From: Citrifermentans bremense
Lineage (GTDB): Bacteria; Desulfobacterota; Desulfuromonadia; Geobacterales; Geobacteraceae
DNA: 64,000 nt
Assembly (NCBI RefSeq): GCF_014218275.1
Contig: NZ_AP023213.1
Span: 1,528,001 to 1,592,000, forward strand
Direction: 5' to 3'
In this document: in pieces, positions 1-9,411 of the stretch
How the letters are laid out: the number at the start of each line of letters is the position of its first letter
How positions within the stretch are numbered: the first letter of the stretch is position 1
Position numbers and translations under genes: made by a program
The notes under the pieces: generated by a model
Told to the model about the DNA's origin: nothing
Databases searched by the model: none
Seen by the model: only the letters and a program-made list of their open reading frames with translations

Positions 1-521
1 AATGAGGAGCTGGTTGGGCGGTGGTCTGCTATTGGTGCGCGCAAAGGTCGGCCGGCCGTAGGCTGAGCTGCATTCCTGCAGTTCGCACATCAGCATATAC
101 GCCTCCGCCATACTCCCCGTGCCTTCACTGGCTAGCTATGGCTCACATCCTGTAACAACGAATAGCGCGATGCTCTCTCGGCAATTGTGGGCCATTACGC
201 TTTGCCTGACCTGTAGAGTTTTGACCTTCTCCATCAGCCACCAGAGTGCCGCCAGCCGCCAGACTTCATACATAACTTCCCGCGTGAAAACAAAGAATAT
301 TACCCGTCGTTGCAAGGTAGGAGTCATAAGCGTTGACACGAAGCGGCTTGAGCGAACTCAAACGCCATTTTTCAACCCTTCAGTTTGTTACAGCTGACTC
401 AACCTTTGGCATCCTGGCATCTAATCGTGGATCACGTACTGAATGAGTAGACTCGCCAGCACATGACCAATGCTTTGCAGGTTATACATCGCTATGAGGC
501 TATGGGAGTTGTCCGATCAAC
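1..521. other. Left-edge stretch without a recognisable gene
   Basis: Short open frames occur on both strands (for example 119-397 on + and 136-339 on -), but they overlap each other, lack convincing ribosome binding sites, and resemble no family I recognise. The composition is less GC-rich than the operon that follows. It could be the decayed end of a mobile element or island, but I see no transposase or integrase motif. Confidence 0.4.
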
Positions 522-550
522 TTGACTCTTCTTAGAAACCCCAGTATAAT
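522..550 (+). promoter_or_regulatory. Sigma-70 type promoter of the marR-led operon
   Basis: TTGACT at 522-527 and a perfect TATAAT at 545-550 are separated by exactly 17 bases. Transcription would start near 557, about 50 bases before the marR ATG. No other strong promoter is evident up to 9.2 kb, so it may drive the whole downstream operon. A MarR-family protein often binds its own promoter, so an operator here is an inference. Confidence 0.75.
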
Positions 551-606
551 TTGTAAAGCTAATTATTCGTTTCACTAACATTATAACCAAATCTTTGGAG
601 TACAGC

Positions 607-1068
607 ATGGGACGCAGTGAGCAGATTTCGCAAGTTATTGACAACTTAAGGAGGATCTTCCAGGCCGTGGGTGAGTACTCACGCAGCGCCGAAAAAGAGA
701 CCGAACTTACCGGGCCGCAGCTATGGGCCCTGAAGATCCTCGACAAACAGGCTCGTTTGCGTGTCTCCGAGCTGGCCCGGCAGATGTACCTGCGACCGGC
801 TACGGTGGTAGGGATACTGGACCGTCTAGAAGCAAAGGGACTGGTGAGCCGAACCCGGTCGAAGCAGGACCGCCGTGCGGTCGACCTAGAACTGACAGAA
901 GCGGGCAGGGGGGTCGTCGCCAAGGCACCGGAGGTTGCCCAGATCATGCTTGTAAACGGGCTATCAGCGCTTGAAGAAGAAGAATTCAACCGCGTCATCG
1001 ATGGGATGCAGCACATGGTAAAGATACTGGGGGCGGAGCACCTGATGCCGCAGCCACTGCACAGCTGA
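607..1068 (+). CDS. MarR-family transcriptional regulator
   Basis: Winged-helix DNA-binding protein of about 153 residues, the usual MarR size. The central part contains the typical helix-turn-helix (LRVSELARQMYLRPATVVG) followed by the wing with the family pattern LxxxGLVxRxxxxxDRRAVxLxLTxAG. The ATG at 607 is chosen because GGAG at 597-600 sits six bases upstream; an in-frame TTG at 595 would overlap that site. The gene begins a tightly packed run of genes on the same strand and lies 34 bases before the glycosidase gene, so it is the likely local regulator of the osmolyte/trehalose operon. The ligand is unknown. Confidence 0.88.
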   Translation: MGRSEQISQVIDNLRRIFQAVGEYSRSAEKETELTGPQLWALKILDKQARLRVSELARQMYLRPATVVGILDRLEAKGLVSRTRSKQDRRAVDLELTEAGRGVVAKAPEVAQIMLVNGLSALEEEEFNRVIDGMQHMVKILGAEHLMPQPLHS

Positions 1069-1102
1069 GCATCCCCCCCGAAAACGATGGAGGAAGCTCC
1101 CT

Positions 1103-2893
1103 ATGAAGCATTCTCTTGACCTTGCGCTGATCGGCAACTGCCAGGTCGGCGCGCTCATCGACACACAGGCGGAGATCGTCTGGTACTGCCTGCCCCGCTT
1201 CGACGGCGACCCGGTCTTTTGCTCCCTGTTGCAGGAACACGAACCGGGCGAGGGGATCGGTTACTGCGGCATCGAACTCGTGGACCAGGTGGCGAGCGAG
1301 CAGCACTACCTCCCCAACTCGGCGGTCCTCGTCACCACGATGACCGATTCCCGGGGGGGCGCGGTCGAGGTGACCGACTTCGCGCCCCGCTTTCGGCAGT
1401 ACGGCAGGATCTTCACCCCTATCATGCTGGTCAGGCAATTGCGCCGACTGCACGGGACACCGAGGGTGGTCGTCCGGGTGCGCCCAGCCCGCAACTACGG
1501 CGCCGAGCGCGGCTAGTTCACCTACGGCAGCCACCACATCCGCTACGTTTCCCCGTACATGGTGCTGCGCCTTTCCACCGACGCTTCCGTCACCGCCATT
1601 CTGCAGGAACTTCCGGTGCTGCTCGAGGACGAGCTCAACCTCGTCCTGGGCCCGGACGAGACGGTGCATGAGAATGTCTCGGAGCTCGCGCACCGTTTCA
1701 AGAAGGAGACCGTCGCCTACTGGCAGGAATGGGTGCGGGATCTGGGCATACCGTTTGAGTGGCAGGACGAGGTGATCAGGGCGGCCATCACGCTGAAGCT
1801 CAACGCCTTCGAGGATACCGGCGCCATCGCCGCCGCCCTCACCACCTCGATACCGGAGGCGCCCGACTCGGGGCGCAATTGGGACTACCGCTACTGCTGG
1901 CTGCGCGACGCCTACTTCGTGGTCAACGCGCTGAACCGGCTCGGCGCCACCAAGACCATGGAGCGCTACCTGCGTTATCTGGTCAACGTGGTGGCCGGGA
2001 GCGATGGTGGCTACCTCCAGCCCGTCTACGGCATCGACGGCAACAGCAACCTCGAGGAGAAGGAGATGCCGTCGCTGCCGGGCTACCGAGGCATGGGGCC
2101 GGTGCGGGTGGGGAACCAGGCTTGCTTGCAGGTCCAGCACGACGTCTATGGTTCGGCGGTCCTGGCGGTGACCCATGTCTTCTTCGATCACCGCCTAATG
2201 CAGCGCGGCGATACCACCCTGTTTTACCGCCTGGAGCCACTGGGGGAGATGGCGATCCAGGTGCATGACCAGCCCGACGCGGGGTTGTGGGAGCTGCGGG
2301 GGAGCCGCAGGGTGCACACCTTCTCCAGCATCATGTGCTGGGCGGCCTGCGACCGGCTGGAGAGGATAGCCGCCCAGTTGGGGCTCAGGGAGCGGGCCGC
2401 CTACTGGCAGGCCCAGGCGCAGCGCATCCACGAGACGGTCTGCCGGCACGGCTGGAATGCGGAGAAGAAGAGCTTCACCGCGGCCTTCGAGGGGGAGACT
2501 TTGGACGCGAGCCTGCTGCTCATCCACGACGTCGGTTTCCTCGCCGCCGACGACCCGCGCTTTGCCTCCACCGTCGCTGCCATCGAGCGGGAATTGCGCC
2601 GCGGAGATTACATCTTCCGCTACGTGGAGGATGACGACTTCGGCACCCCAAAAAACGCCTTCATCGTCTGCACCTACTGGTACATCTACGCCCTGGCCGC
2701 CCTCGGGCGCACCGACGAGGCGCGTCAGCTCTTCGAGAACCTGCTGGCCCGCCACAACCGGCACGGCCTCATGGCCGAGCACGTCGATGTCGCGACCGGA
2801 GAACAGTGGGGCAACTTCGTCCAGACCTACAGCATGGTTGGGCTCATCAACGCGGCCATCCGACTCTCCAAACGGTGGGACACCGCGTTTTAA
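1103..2893 (+). pseudogene. GH15 glucoamylase/trehalase-type glycoside hydrolase, interrupted by an in-frame TAG
   Basis: The N-terminal piece (1103-1516) starts like GH15 proteins (IGNCQVGALIDTQAEIVWYC, PRFDGDPVF) and ends at a TAG at 1514-1516. Reading continues in the same frame without any indel through FTYGSHHIRYVSPYMVLRLS to 2893, including the GH15 hallmarks RNWDYRYCWLRDA, GYRGMGPVRVGNQA and EQWGNFVQTYSMVGLINAA. Without the stop the product would be about 596 residues, normal for the family. A TGG to TAG change would explain it. Bacterial GH15 enzymes hydrolyse alpha-glucans or trehalose; next to otsAB, trehalose is plausible. RBS GGAGG precedes the ATG at 1103. Translation could restart at the ATG at 1559, but that product would lack the N-terminal domain. 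Confidence 0.85.
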
Positions 2894-2903
2894 GGATAGA
2901 GCG

Positions 2904-4487
2904 ATGTACGGAAGCGGCACGGGACTATACCGAGGCAAGATGAAGGCGTTCTTGGCGCTGAAGGCCGGGATGGTGCAGCACCGCGAGGTGATGAAGGAGG
3001 TGGCGGCCTCCGTCGACGGCTCCTGGGTCTACTACGTCATGCTGATCCTGGCCGCGCTGATCGCCCTGCTGGGGCTGCTCATCAACAGTGTCGCCGTCGT
3101 CATCGGGGCCATGCTGATCTCGCCCCTCATGGGGCCCATCATCTCGTCGAGCCTTTCCTTCACCATTGGGGATCTCGCCCTCGCCAAGCGCACGTTTCGT
3201 ACGCTGGGGATCAGCGTTGCCCTGACCGTTGCGGTGAGCGCGCTGGTGGCGCTGCTCTCCCCCCTGAAAGAGCCGACGGCCGAGATCCTGTCCCGGGTGA
3301 GGCCCAACATCCTGGATCTCTTCATAGCGGCCCTATCGGGGGCCGCCGGGGCGATAGCGCTCTGCACCAAGCGCAACTACCTGATCACCTCGACCGGAGT
3401 CGCGGTGGCGACGGCAGTCATCCCCCCCTTGAGCGTGGCTGGCTACGGCCTGGGAACCTGGCAGCCGATGCTCGCCCTTGGGGGCTTCCTGCTGTTCTTC
3501 ACCAACTTCGTCGCCATCATCCTGAGCTCCGACATCGTCTTTTTCATACTCGGCTTCAGGACCAGTCACGTTGAGGAGCCCCAGCACTCGCACCGCACCC
3601 GGCTGGCAGTCATCACTGTACTTTCCGTCCTTATCTCCATCCCGCTGGTCTACACGCTGGCAACCGACGTGGCGAGGATAAAGAACGAGAAGCGGATCGG
3701 GCGGGTACTCAGGAGCCAACTGGACCGGGAGCTCGTCTCGCGCCTGACGGATTACCGGTACCGGCAGGAGGGTGATCAGCTGTTAGTTATGGCATCGGTC
3801 AACACGGTACGCTTCCTCAACAAGCCTGCACAAAAGGAGATCGAGAAGGACCTGGCGCGGGAGGTGCGGCGCCCGGTGCGGCTGGAATTGGAACAGGTGA
3901 TCGTCGCCTCGGAAAGCCAGCTCAAGGATCAAACCGCAAAGGGGGCGCTGGAGCAGGCAAAGGCGCCAAAGGAGAGCCCGGCGGAACTCGCCGCGAAGGT
4001 AAGGCCGCTTGTGGCGCGGGTCGAGCAGGAACTTGCCGGGGCGCTCGCTCCCTGCCTGGTCGGCCGGACCACCGTCGCTTTCAGTGGGGACCAGGAGCCC
4101 CTGCTGGTAAGCGCCACGCTTGGCAGGGACTACCCGGTGGCGCGAGACGAACGTCTGCTGCTGAGCCGACTGCTGGAGCGGGCGCTGGGGGTCCCGGTCC
4201 GGCTCCAAATCACGCTCGCCCCGATGCTGAAGCCGATGGTTTTCGCCAAGGATGGCTCCCTCGCGGGGCAAAGCAGAGACGAACTGGAAGTGGTGCGCCA
4301 TCTTCCCGAGGGACCAGCCGCGTTCCGGTTCATAGTGACCGGGCCGAAGGAGAGCGGGAGAGAGCAGAGCGTTCTCTCGCGGTATCTGACTGAACAGCTC
4401 GCGGTACCGGCGCAGGCGGTGACCACGATCAAATCCCCCGGCGGGGGGGGCGTGGTCACGCTGCGCGTCGTGCGCAATGACAAGTGA
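2904..4487 (+). CDS. DUF389 family membrane protein
   Basis: Predicted integral membrane protein of 527 residues. After a short cytoplasmic leader (residues 1-35) come about six hydrophobic segments in the first 250 residues. These include the DUF389 signature GLLINSVAVVIGAMLISPLM followed by GPIISSSLSFTIGD. The C-terminal half is hydrophilic, with two probable repeated alpha/beta domains. The family is widespread and its function is not established. ATG 2904 follows AAGGAT by about six bases and begins 10 bases after the glycosidase stop; the 3' end overlaps the next gene's region by a few bases at most, so co-transcription is very likely. Confidence 0.85.
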   Translation: MYGSGTGLYRGKMKAFLALKAGMVQHREVMKEVAASVDGSWVYYVMLILAALIALLGLLINSVAVVIGAMLISPLMGPIISSSLSFTIGDLALAKRTFRTLGISVALTVAVSALVALLSPLKEPTAEILSRVRPNILDLFIAALSGAAGAIALCTKRNYLITSTGVAVATAVIPPLSVAGYGLGTWQPMLALGGFLLFFTNFVAIILSSDIVFFILGFRTSHVEEPQHSHRTRLAVITVLSVLISIPLVYTLATDVARIKNEKRIGRVLRSQLDRELVSRLTDYRYRQEGDQLLVMASVNTVRFLNKPAQKEIEKDLAREVRRPVRLELEQVIVASESQLKDQTAKGALEQAKAPKESPAELAAKVRPLVARVEQELAGALAPCLVGRTTVAFSGDQEPLLVSATLGRDYPVARDERLLLSRLLERALGVPVRLQITLAPMLKPMVFAKDGSLAGQSRDELEVVRHLPEGPAAFRFIVTGPKESGREQSVLSRYLTEQLAVPAQAVTTIKSPGGGGVVTLRVVRNDK

Positions 4488-4494
4488 GGTGATG

Positions 4495-5262
4495 ATGAAA
4501 GTAGGACTTATAGGATTCGGCAAGACGGGCAAGGCGGTGGCGTCGGTGCTGCTGCAGAGCAAGGAAACAAACCTGCAATGGGTGGTGCGCAAGTCGCACA
4601 ACCTGGAACACAGATCGGTGCCGGAGTTTCTGGGCATCGACTCGGACGAACCGGGCTACATCTACTCCTCGGAAGAGTTTGACGCTGAGGAACTGCTGGA
4701 AAGGTTCCCCGTGGACGTCATCATCGACTTCTCATCCGAGCACGGAGTCCACTACTACGGGGAAGCGGCGCGTAACCGCGGCGTGGCGGTCGTGAGCGCC
4801 ATTTCCTCCTACTCCGCGCAAACGGTCGCATACCTGAGATACCTGGCTCATAAGACCAGGGTGCTATGGTCGCCCAACATAACGATCGGCATCAACTTCC
4901 TGATCATAGCGGCCAAAATCCTCAAGAGCATCGCCCCGCACACGGACATCGAGATCGTCGAAGAGCATTTCAAGGCAAAGCCCGAGGTGTCGGGGACGGC
5001 GAAAAAAATCGCCACCGCACTGGGACTTGAGGACGAGGTCATCAAGACGGTGCGTGCCGGCGGCATCATCGGGGTGCACGAGATCCTGTTCGGCTTCCCC
5101 TATCAGACGGTGCGCCTAAAGCACGAGTCGATAACCCGCGAGGCCTTCGGCAACGGCGTTCTCTTCGCCGCGAAGCACCTGTACGGCAAAAGCGTCGGGC
5201 TCTACAGCATGGAGGATCTCATGATCCCCTATTTCAACGCGGGACCGGCCCAAGCTGGATAG
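4495..5262 (+). CDS. Divergent dihydrodipicolinate reductase-like (DapB fold) oxidoreductase
   Basis: About 255 residues. It has an N-terminal Rossmann nucleotide-binding motif (MKVGLIGFGKTGKAVA), then DVIIDFSSEHG, SPNITIGINFLI and EEHFKAKPEVSGTAKKIA. These match in position the DFT, PNFSxGV and HHxxKxDAPSGTA blocks of DapB. The first catalytic His of the HH pair is replaced (EEHF) and the DAPSG loop reads KPEVSG, so the usual lysine-biosynthesis substrate is doubtful. ATG 4495 follows GTGAGGTG closely; ATG 4492 and 4477 are alternatives. The housekeeping dapB is not seen in this window. Its place between stress genes and upstream of an AblB-like acetyltransferase suggests an osmolyte-related or lysine-derived substrate, as inference only. 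Confidence 0.75.
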   Translation: MKVGLIGFGKTGKAVASVLLQSKETNLQWVVRKSHNLEHRSVPEFLGIDSDEPGYIYSSEEFDAEELLERFPVDVIIDFSSEHGVHYYGEAARNRGVAVVSAISSYSAQTVAYLRYLAHKTRVLWSPNITIGINFLIIAAKILKSIAPHTDIEIVEEHFKAKPEVSGTAKKIATALGLEDEVIKTVRAGGIIGVHEILFGFPYQTVRLKHESITREAFGNGVLFAAKHLYGKSVGLYSMEDLMIPYFNAGPAQAG

Positions 5263-5283
5263 GGGCGGCCGCAGCGAGGCGCT

Positions 5284-7542
5284 ATGAAGAAGGCGATATC
5301 GAGCACATCCCTGAAATCGCTCAGGCTCTCCCTGAGGTTCGTCGTGCCGCTCGCGGTGGCCCTGGGGCTGCTGGCCGTCACGGTGGTTCCCCTGGTGGAC
5401 CGGCTCACCATGCACTGGTTCATGCGCGACATGGACATCCGGTCGCGCCTCATTGCCAACACCCTGCACGACCAGTTGGTGGAGTTGCTGCAGCAGGAGA
5501 ACGCCGCCAAGGTCCGGTCGCTGTTGAACAGGGCCGTGCAGGACGAGCGGCTTCTGGCGCTGGGGTACTGCGACCGCCGCGGCAAGCTTTTGTACAAGAC
5601 CCCCGCCTTCCCGGAGGCGCTCGGCTGCCCGACGCCTGCGGCCGCGGAGACTGACAAGGGGCGGGTGCTCCACCTCCCCCAGGGGGCGGTACACGTGGCG
5701 GTGCACCCGGTCGGCATACCCTCGGCCGGGGCGGGGTCCCTGATCCTGGTGCACGACATGAGCTTCGTCGAGCGCCGCAGCGAGGATACCCGAAATTACA
5801 TCATCGCCTTCTTTGCGCTGCTCGGCCTGATGGTTTCCGCCATTACCGTCTTCGTCGCCCATCTGAGCTGGCGCGGCTGGCTGGAAGGGGTCCGGGCCAT
5901 GCTGCGGGGGGAGGGAATCGTGAGGCCGTTCTCTCAGCCGACGGTCGAGCCCGAACTGCAGCCGCTGGTGGGAGACCTGCGGGCGTTGCTGCGGGCCATG
6001 GACAGCGAAAGGCGCCTCGCCGACGACGCCACCGTCACCTGGAGTCCGGAAGCGCTGCGCAACCTCCTGCACAAGCAGTTGACCGGCGAACGGATCATCG
6101 TCGTTTCCAACCGAGAGCCCTACATCCACAGCAAAAAGGGGGACGGTATCGAGGTGCACCGCCCGGCAAGCGGCCTCGTCACCGCCGTCGAGCCGGTAAT
6201 GCGCGCCTGCTCGGGGACTTGGATCGCCCATGGCAGCGGCAGCGCGGACCAGCTGGTCACCGACCGGCAGGACCGGGTGGCCGTCCCGCCCGACCACCCG
6301 GAGTACACCCTGAGGCGCATCTGGCTCACCAGGGAGGAGGAGCAGGGATACTACTACGGCTTCGCCAACGAGGGGCTCTGGCCCCTGTGCCACATCGCCC
6401 ACGTCCGCCCGATCTTCCGCTCCAGCGACTGGCGGCAGTACCAGGAGGTGAACCAGCGCTTCGCCGATGCCGTGGTGCGGGAGGCGGACAGTGACGACCC
6501 GGTGGTGCTGGTGCAGGACTATCACTTCGCCCTGCTGCCAGGCATGATCCGCAAGGCCCTCCCCAAGGCCACCATCATAACCTTCTGGCACATCCCCTGG
6601 CCCAACCCCGAGTCCTTCGGCATCTGTCCCTGGCGCGAGGAGTTGCTGGAGGGGATGCTGGGGTCGACGATCCTGGGCTTTCACACCCCGTTCCATCGCA
6701 AGAACTTCCTGGAGACGGTGGACCGCTACCTAGAGACCCGCATTGAGCATGAATCGTCCACCATCAGCCGGGGGGGGAACCTCACCATGGTGGAGAGCTA
6801 CCCGATCTCGATCCAGTGGCCCCCCCCGTGGCAGGAACGGCAGCCCCCGGTGGCGCAGTGCCGGGAGGAGCTCAGGAGGGAACTGGGGGAAGGGGCCGGG
6901 CACCTGGTCGGCATCGGGGTCGATCGCCTCGACTACACCAAGGGCATCCTGGAGCGCTTCCGGGCCGTGGAGAAGCTCATGGAGCAGCACCCCGAACTGG
7001 TGGGTGCCTTCACCTTCGTGCAGATCGCCGCGCCATCCCGCTCCGCCCTGGATGATTACCAGGCCTTCGACGCCCAGGTGCATACCTTGGCCCAGCGCAT
7101 AAACCAGCGCTTTTCCCGCAAGGGGTGGCAGCCCATCCTCCTCAAGGCCGAGCACCACGAACCCGAGGTGGTGAACCGCTACTACCGCGGCGCCGACGTC
7201 TGCATCGTAACCAGTCTTCACGACGGTATGAACCTCGTTGCCAAGGAGTTTGTGGCCGCGAGGGACGACGACCAGGGGGTGCTGGTCTTGAGCCAGTTCA
7301 CCGGGGCCGCCCACGAGATGCACGAGGCCCTGATCGTTAACCCTTACCATATCGAACAGACGGCGGAGGCCATTTTCCGCGCGCTCACCATGCCGCAGTT
7401 CGAGCAGCGCGAGAGGATGCGCAGCATGCGGGCCCTGGTGCGCGACTTCAACGTGTACCGATGGGCCGGACGCATGCTCCTCGACGCGGCGCGCGTACGC
7501 CAGCGCGAGAAGCTCTCGGCCCGCATCAGGAGAGACCAGTAA
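5284..7542 (+). CDS. otsA: Trehalose-6-phosphate synthase (GT20) fused to an N-terminal membrane sensor-like domain
   Basis: A 752-residue protein. Residues about 18-39 and 172-194 are hydrophobic membrane segments enclosing a roughly 130-residue extracytoplasmic domain, followed by a HAMP-like linker to about 260. From about 268 it is a full GT20 synthase: [29 protein letters not shown] and [13 protein letters not shown], the UDP-glucose/glucose-6-phosphate binding elements. Normal OtsA is about 460-500 residues and soluble, so the first 260 residues are an addition. The product would make trehalose-6-phosphate at the inner face of the membrane. ATG 5284 is preceded by a short gap after the DapB-like gene; otsB overlaps the stop by one base, supporting coupled translation. 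Confidence 0.9.
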   Translation: MKKAISSTSLKSLRLSLRFVVPLAVALGLLAVTVVPLVDRLTMHWFMRDMDIRSRLIANTLHDQLVELLQQENAAKVRSLLNRAVQDERLLALGYCDRRGKLLYKTPAFPEALGCPTPAAAETDKGRVLHLPQGAVHVAVHPVGIPSAGAGSLILVHDMSFVERRSEDTRNYIIAFFALLGLMVSAITVFVAHLSWRGWLEGVRAMLRGEGIVRPFSQPTVEPELQPLVGDLRALLRAMDSERRLADDATVTWSPEALRNLLHKQLTGERIIVVSNREPYIHSKKGDGIEVHRPASGLVTAVEPVMRACSGTWIAHGSGSADQLVTDRQDRVAVPPDHPEYTLRRIWLTREEEQGYYYGFANEGLWPLCHIAHVRPIFRSSDWRQYQEVNQRFADAVVREADSDDPVVLVQDYHFALLPGMIRKALPKATIITFWHIPWPNPESFGICPWREELLEGMLGSTILGFHTPFHRKNFLETVDRYLETRIEHESSTISRGGNLTMVESYPISIQWPPPWQERQPPVAQCREELRRELGEGAGHLVGIGVDRLDYTKGILERFRAVEKLMEQHPELVGAFTFVQIAAPSRSALDDYQAFDAQVHTLAQRINQRFSRKGWQPILLKAEHHEPEVVNRYYRGADVCIVTSLHDGMNLVAKEFVAARDDDQGVLVLSQFTGAAHEMHEALIVNPYHIEQTAEAIFRALTMPQFEQRERMRSMRALVRDFNVYRWAGRMLLDAARVRQREKLSARIRRDQ

Positions 7543-8327
7543 TGCCCAGTTACCTGTTCCAATGTGAAGAACTCGCCGCTTTCACGCACCACGTGGCACC
7601 CGACACCCTTTTTGCCTTCGACCTGGACGGCACCCTGGCGCCCATCGTCGATGAGTACGGAGAGGCCCGGGTCGCCAAGCCCGTGCGCAACGCCCTGCAG
7701 AGGCTGATGGGGCTGGCCAAGGTCGCCGTTATAACCGGGAGGTCGCGTCAGGACGCCATCGGCATCCTTGGGTTCCAGCCGCACCTCGTGATCGGGAACC
7801 ACGGAGCGGAGTGGCCGGGACTAAGCGGCGGACGGCGCTGGGAGCACGTCCAGCTCTGTCTCAAGTGGCGGGACCGGCTGCACACAGCCCTCTTCTATGA
7901 GCAGGGGGTGGAGATCGAGTTCAAGGGGGAGTCGCTCACCCTGCACTACCGCAAGAGCGACGACCCGCAGCGGGCGCTGGCGATGATCCAGGCGGCCATC
8001 GGTGATCTCCAGCCGCAACCGCGCACCATCGGCGGCAAGTTCGTGGTCAACGTGCTTCCAGCGGAGGCCTGCGGCAAGGGGGAGGCGCTGGCGGCCGCCA
8101 TGGAGGAACTGGGGTGCAGCAGGGCGATCTATTTTGGCGATGACGAGACCGACGAGGAGGTGTTCCGACTGCCGCGCAGCGACGTCTTCGGCGTGCACGT
8201 CGGCAAGAACGAGCTGTCGGCGGCAACGTACTACCTGAACCAGCAGTCGGAACTACTGGGGGTGCTCAATTCCATGGTAGGCATCCTTGAGAACTGTGAG
8301 TACGAGGCACAGTGCTGTGACGGCTGA
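7542..8327 (+). CDS. otsB: Trehalose-6-phosphate phosphatase
   Basis: HAD-superfamily phosphatase of 261 residues that removes phosphate from trehalose-6-phosphate to give trehalose. The nucleophile motif DLDGTLAP is at residues 27-34, motif II lies in KVAVITGRSR, and motif IV is FGDDETDEEVF near residue 205; the region IGNHGAEW is typical of OtsB. ATG 7542 shares its first base with the last base of the otsA stop (TAATG) and has AGGAGAGA upstream within otsA. Synthase and phosphatase are therefore translationally coupled and complete the two-step trehalose pathway. Confidence 0.93.
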   Translation: MPSYLFQCEELAAFTHHVAPDTLFAFDLDGTLAPIVDEYGEARVAKPVRNALQRLMGLAKVAVITGRSRQDAIGILGFQPHLVIGNHGAEWPGLSGGRRWEHVQLCLKWRDRLHTALFYEQGVEIEFKGESLTLHYRKSDDPQRALAMIQAAIGDLQPQPRTIGGKFVVNVLPAEACGKGEALAAAMEELGCSRAIYFGDDETDEEVFRLPRSDVFGVHVGKNELSAATYYLNQQSELLGVLNSMVGILENCEYEAQCCDG

Positions 8328-8351
8328 AAGGGTACCACTATAGGAGGAACT

Positions 8352-9218
8352 ATGGCTGAGCACGTAGAAATCTTTGGCAATTCATTGGTGCAGCATGATC
8401 CGGCTGCACGTAGGGCGACACTGGCCCTGTTGGATCCGGAGGAGGCCCCGGGTGTCATCCGTCACTTGGAACTTCTGGCCAGCTCCCGTGGGTACACCAA
8501 TGTCAGTGCCAGGGTCCCCGCCGCCCACGTCCGGCACTTCGTCGGCGCTGGGTATCGGCTGGAGGCCGCCATCCCACATTTTTACGGGGAAGGGGAGACT
8601 GCCTGTTTTCTCGTCCGCCATTTCGGCGAAGCCCAAGACACTGAAAGGATGTCGCTACTTTTGAGTAGAATCCTGGCGGCCACCGAGATGCATTCTCTGG
8701 CAGGTCCGGTGTCGTTACCCGAAGGTGGAGCTCTTAGGTTAGTGGAACCTTCCGAGATCGGCGACGTGGTCTCGCTGTACCGCAGGGTCGGAGTTGCCAA
8801 GCCAGCAGCGGTGGACGATCCGATCTTCCTCCACAACTTCCTGGGGCGGGGCGACCTCTTCCTTGGACTGTGGATCGAAGGCATTCTGGTTGCGGCATGC
8901 GCAGCGATCTTCGATCCGACAACGGGCACGGCAGAACTGGCTCACTTCGTCGTACTGCCCGAGCACCGGGGGAAGGGACTCGCCCTGCTGTTGCTGCAGC
9001 GCATAGGGGAACTTTCTGCAGCTTGCGGCGCCAGGCTGCTGTGGTCAACCGTGCGCGCCTACGCCCCCGGAATTAACATTACCTTTGCAAAGGGGGGGTA
9101 CCATTTCGGGGGAACCCTTACCAATAATTCCTACATTTACGGTGCGACGGAGAGCGTTAACGTCTGGCACAAGTGCCTTGCTGACGATCCTGCTCTGGCA
9201 TGGAGTTCCCTCTTTTAA
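8352..9218 (+). CDS. GNAT N-acetyltransferase, beta-lysine acetyltransferase (AblB) type
   Basis: A 288-residue protein with two parts. An N-terminal half includes IPHFYGEGETACFLVRHF, a pattern I associate with AblB proteins. A C-terminal GNAT domain (about 130-285) has the acetyl-CoA-binding loop VLPEHRGKGLALLLLQRI and ends with NVWHK. AblB acetylates beta-lysine to N-epsilon-acetyl-beta-lysine, an osmolyte. The partner lysine 2,3-aminomutase AblA is absent here, so the substrate may come from a distant locus or may differ. RBS AGGAGG at 8343 is well placed before ATG 8352. It is the last gene of the operon; an AT-rich gap follows. Function is by family resemblance. Confidence 0.7.
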   Translation: MAEHVEIFGNSLVQHDPAARRATLALLDPEEAPGVIRHLELLASSRGYTNVSARVPAAHVRHFVGAGYRLEAAIPHFYGEGETACFLVRHFGEAQDTERMSLLLSRILAATEMHSLAGPVSLPEGGALRLVEPSEIGDVVSLYRRVGVAKPAAVDDPIFLHNFLGRGDLFLGLWIEGILVAACAAIFDPTTGTAELAHFVVLPEHRGKGLALLLLQRIGELSAACGARLLWSTVRAYAPGINITFAKGGYHFGGTLTNNSYIYGATESVNVWHKCLADDPALAWSSLF

Positions 9219-9411
9219 CAAAATTCGGACGGAAGGTGCGATCATAAGCAAAAAGATCATACTTTTTAAACAGGGACGCGCAATATCTTTTGATGGTAAA
9301 CGTTTTTGAAAATTTACCTCATATATGCTTGAAATTAACATACAGCTGAGCAATCCATATTTGTAGTGCAAAGGCAGCAATAACCTTAATATATTTTATT
9401 GTGGAGTAAAA

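Noticed and set aside
136..339. Minus-strand 67-residue frame at the left edge
   Set aside because: Some stretches look protein-like but there is no RBS and no recognisable family, and a plus-strand frame overlaps it completely.
1514..1516. Pyrrolysine insertion at TAG
   Set aside because: No pyl genes are visible, GH15 enzymes do not use pyrrolysine, and decay or error is simpler. Kept only as a remote option.
995..2938. Long minus-strand frames opposite the GH15 gene
   Set aside because: They are antisense shadows of GC-rich coding DNA: composition is odd, no RBS, and clear GH15 motifs lie on the plus strand.
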